Below are positions 4,291-5,643 of a stretch of 5,643 bases of DNA, one piece after another. How positions within the stretch are numbered: the stretch's first letter is position 1; every line of letters begins with the position of its first letter. The position numbers and the translations under genes are program-made. The stretch is taken from contig JAFZRK010000125.1 of assembly GCA_017619905.1 (NCBI GenBank), positions 1-5,643 of the forward strand. The letters run 5' to 3'. Under the pieces are notes generated by a model. It saw nothing but the letters and a program-made list of their open reading frames with translations, ran no database searches and had not been told where the DNA came from. The stretch comes from Bacillota bacterium. Its GTDB lineage: Bacteria > Bacillota > Clostridia > Peptostreptococcales > Anaerovoracaceae.

Positions 4291-5643
4291 ATGGATGCTT
4301 TGTCCCTTGCGCTGCTGGCGCACGTTGACGCCGGAAAGACCACGACGGCGGAAGCCCTTCTTTACAGGAGCGGCGCCATAAGGTCCCCCGGAAGGGTGGA
4401 TCACGGCGACGCTTTTTTTGATACCCATTTCATAGAAAAGCAGCGCGGCATAACGGTGTTCTTCAAGACCGCGGCTCTGGGGACGGCCCCGGATGGCCCC
4501 GGACAGGCAGCGGATACGCGTATACAGCTTATGGACACCCCGGGCCACGCGGACCTTGCCTCGGAGGCGGAGAGGGTGCTGTTCGCCGCGGACTGCGTGA
4601 TGCTTATAATAAGCGGCCCGGACGGGGTGCAGGCCCACACTGCGACTCTTTGGGAGCTGATAAGGACATACCGGCTGCCTGTCATCGTCTGGGTCAACAA
4701 GATGGATATATGCCAAAGGAGCCGTGCGGAGATAGTCGAGGAGCTGCGCGATCAGTTGGGAGGAGGGTTCGCGGACTTCAGCGGCTTTTCTGCCGATTGC
4801 GGACGGGACGGAGAAGGCACATCAGGGATCAGCATTACAGGGGCGCTTGCCGAGACGCTGGCGGACCTATCGGACTACGCAGCGGAAGAGTACCTGAGGA
4901 CGGACGGCATTGGGCTTCCGACTGCGCGCAGACTTGTCTCCGAGCGACGCGCGTTTCCGTGCTTCTTCGGATCTGCGCTAAAGCTGGAAGGCATAGACGG
5001 TCTGCTGGCAGGACTGTATTCTCTGGCGGCTGTCCCGCAAAGGCCGGAAGAATTCGGCGCGCGGGTCTTTAAGATAAGCAGGGATGAACAGGACGTGCGC
5101 CTGTCATGGATGAAAGTGACCGGCGGGCGGGTCAAACTGCGTGACGTCATGGACGGCGAAAAAGTTACTCAGATAAGGAAGTACAGCGGAAGAAGGTACG
5201 AGGCCGTCGACGAACTGCTGCCAGGGGAGATCGCCGCGGTGACGGGCCTTGAAAAGACCTTCGCGGGGCAGGGGCTCGGCTCGGAAAAGGACCTTAAAGC
5301 CACGGTGCTCCGTTCGCTGGTGGAGTACGAGCTGAGCTTTACGGACGGAACGGATCCCAGGGCGGCGTTCCGGAAGATAAAGCGCCTGTCGGACGAGGAC
5401 CCGCAGCTTAGGATATCCTGGGACGAGCGCTCGTCGCGGATAAAGGCGGAGTTCATGGGGCGCGTCCATGTGGAAGTCCTGGAGAGCGTCATAGAGGACC
5501 GCTTCGGATATAAAGTTAAGATAAAACGCGGACGGACATCGTACCGCGAGACCATAGCGGCGCCGGCGTACGGCGTGGGGCATTTCGAACCGCTGCGGCA
5601 CTACGCGGAGGTGCATCTACTGCTTGAACCTCTGCCTCCGGGC
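4291..5643 (+). CDS. TetM/EF-G-like translation factor GTPase (ribosomal protection protein family), C-terminus cut by window edge
   Basis: An open frame of 451 codons with no stop before the right edge. It belongs to the EF-G/TetM superfamily, which acts on the ribosome; TetM-type members dislodge tetracycline. G1 is AHVDAGKTT (10-18), switch I contains EKQRGIT (49-55), G3 is DTPGH (82-86) with the catalytic-type H86, G4 is NKMD (136-139), and G5 is GSALK (227-231). A beta-barrel domain II follows (about 253-350), then the EF-G domain III-like region with DEDPQLRISWDE (368-379) and FMGRVHVEVL (388-397), and the start of domain IV with GVGHFEPLRHYAEVHLLLEP (428-447). That last motif is typical of the chromosomal TetM-like GTPases of Clostridia rather than acquired tet(M)/tet(W), and it is why no tet symbol is given. 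The G domain is intact, so GTPase activity is likely. Resistance is not shown. It follows the MATE gene by 8 bp. Confidence 0.92.
   Translation, partial: MDALSLALLAHVDAGKTTTAEALLYRSGAIRSPGRVDHGDAFFDTHFIEKQRGITVFFKTAALGTAPDGPGQAADTRIQLMDTPGHADLASEAERVLFAADCVMLIISGPDGVQAHTATLWELIRTYRLPVIVWVNKMDICQRSRAEIVEELRDQLGGGFADFSGFSADCGRDGEGTSGISITGALAETLADLSDYAAEEYLRTDGIGLPTARRLVSERRAFPCFFGSALKLEGIDGLLAGLYSLAAVPQRPEEFGARVFKISRDEQDVRLSWMKVTGGRVKLRDVMDGEKVTQIRKYSGRRYEAVDELLPGEIAAVTGLEKTFAGQGLGSEKDLKATVLRSLVEYELSFTDGTDPRAAFRKIKRLSDEDPQLRISWDERSSRIKAEFMGRVHVEVLESVIEDRFGYKVKIKRGRTSYRETIAAPAYGVGHFEPLRHYAEVHLLLEPLPPG

Noticed and set aside
4291..5643. Calling the GTPase an acquired tetracycline resistance gene (tet(M)/(O)/(W))
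   Set aside because: Domain IV motif GVGHFEPLRHYAEVH and overall composition fit the chromosomal TetM-like family; no mobile-element sequence is nearby, and the C-terminal loop that acts on tetracycline lies outside the window.

Overview
The window is a compact bacterial segment with two operons that diverge from a 172-bp intergenic region (2686-2857). Protein similarity recalled from memory points to a GC-rich member of the Clostridia (Bacillota): the EEP-family enzyme, the TetM-like GTPase and the THUMP methyltransferase all have the form typical of that class. Shine-Dalgarno sites are strong, and isoleucine is mostly encoded by ATA despite the high GC. No RNA genes, CRISPR arrays, insertion sequences or phage genes are visible.

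Leftward (minus strand), in order of transcription: (1) a membrane-anchored endonuclease/exonuclease/phosphatase (EEP) family enzyme, 2685-1612, predicted to work outside the membrane; (2) 12 bp later, a 314-residue protein joining an N-terminal TIR-like (ThsB/MTH538-type) domain to a C-terminal three-helix membrane region resembling the RipA family, 1599-655; (3) after a 66-bp gap, the N-terminal 196 residues of a THUMP-domain class I SAM-dependent RNA methyltransferase, 588 to the left edge. The gap holds a GC-rich inverted repeat and a 28-bp-offset duplication of the start region, which creates an 8-codon upstream ORF ending one base before the methyltransferase TTG start.

Rightward (plus strand): (4) a MATE-family multidrug/Na+ antiporter-like protein, 2858-4282; (5) 8 bp later, with its ribosome binding site overlapping the MATE stop codon, the first 451 residues of a TetM/EF-G-like translation GTPase, 4291 to the right edge. 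Pairing an exporter with a ribosomal-protection-like GTPase is suggestive of antibiotic tolerance, but that is inference.

The intergenic region carries an extended -10 promoter in each direction. The leftward one has a perfect 12-bp palindrome between its -35 and -10 and another at its predicted start site. The rightward one has a tandemly duplicated -10 octamer.

The best candidate for something new is the TIR-like/RipA-like membrane protein, which has the layout of a nucleotide-signalling membrane effector, together with its translationally close EEP neighbour. The methyltransferase, MATE protein and GTPase look like ordinary chromosomal genes.
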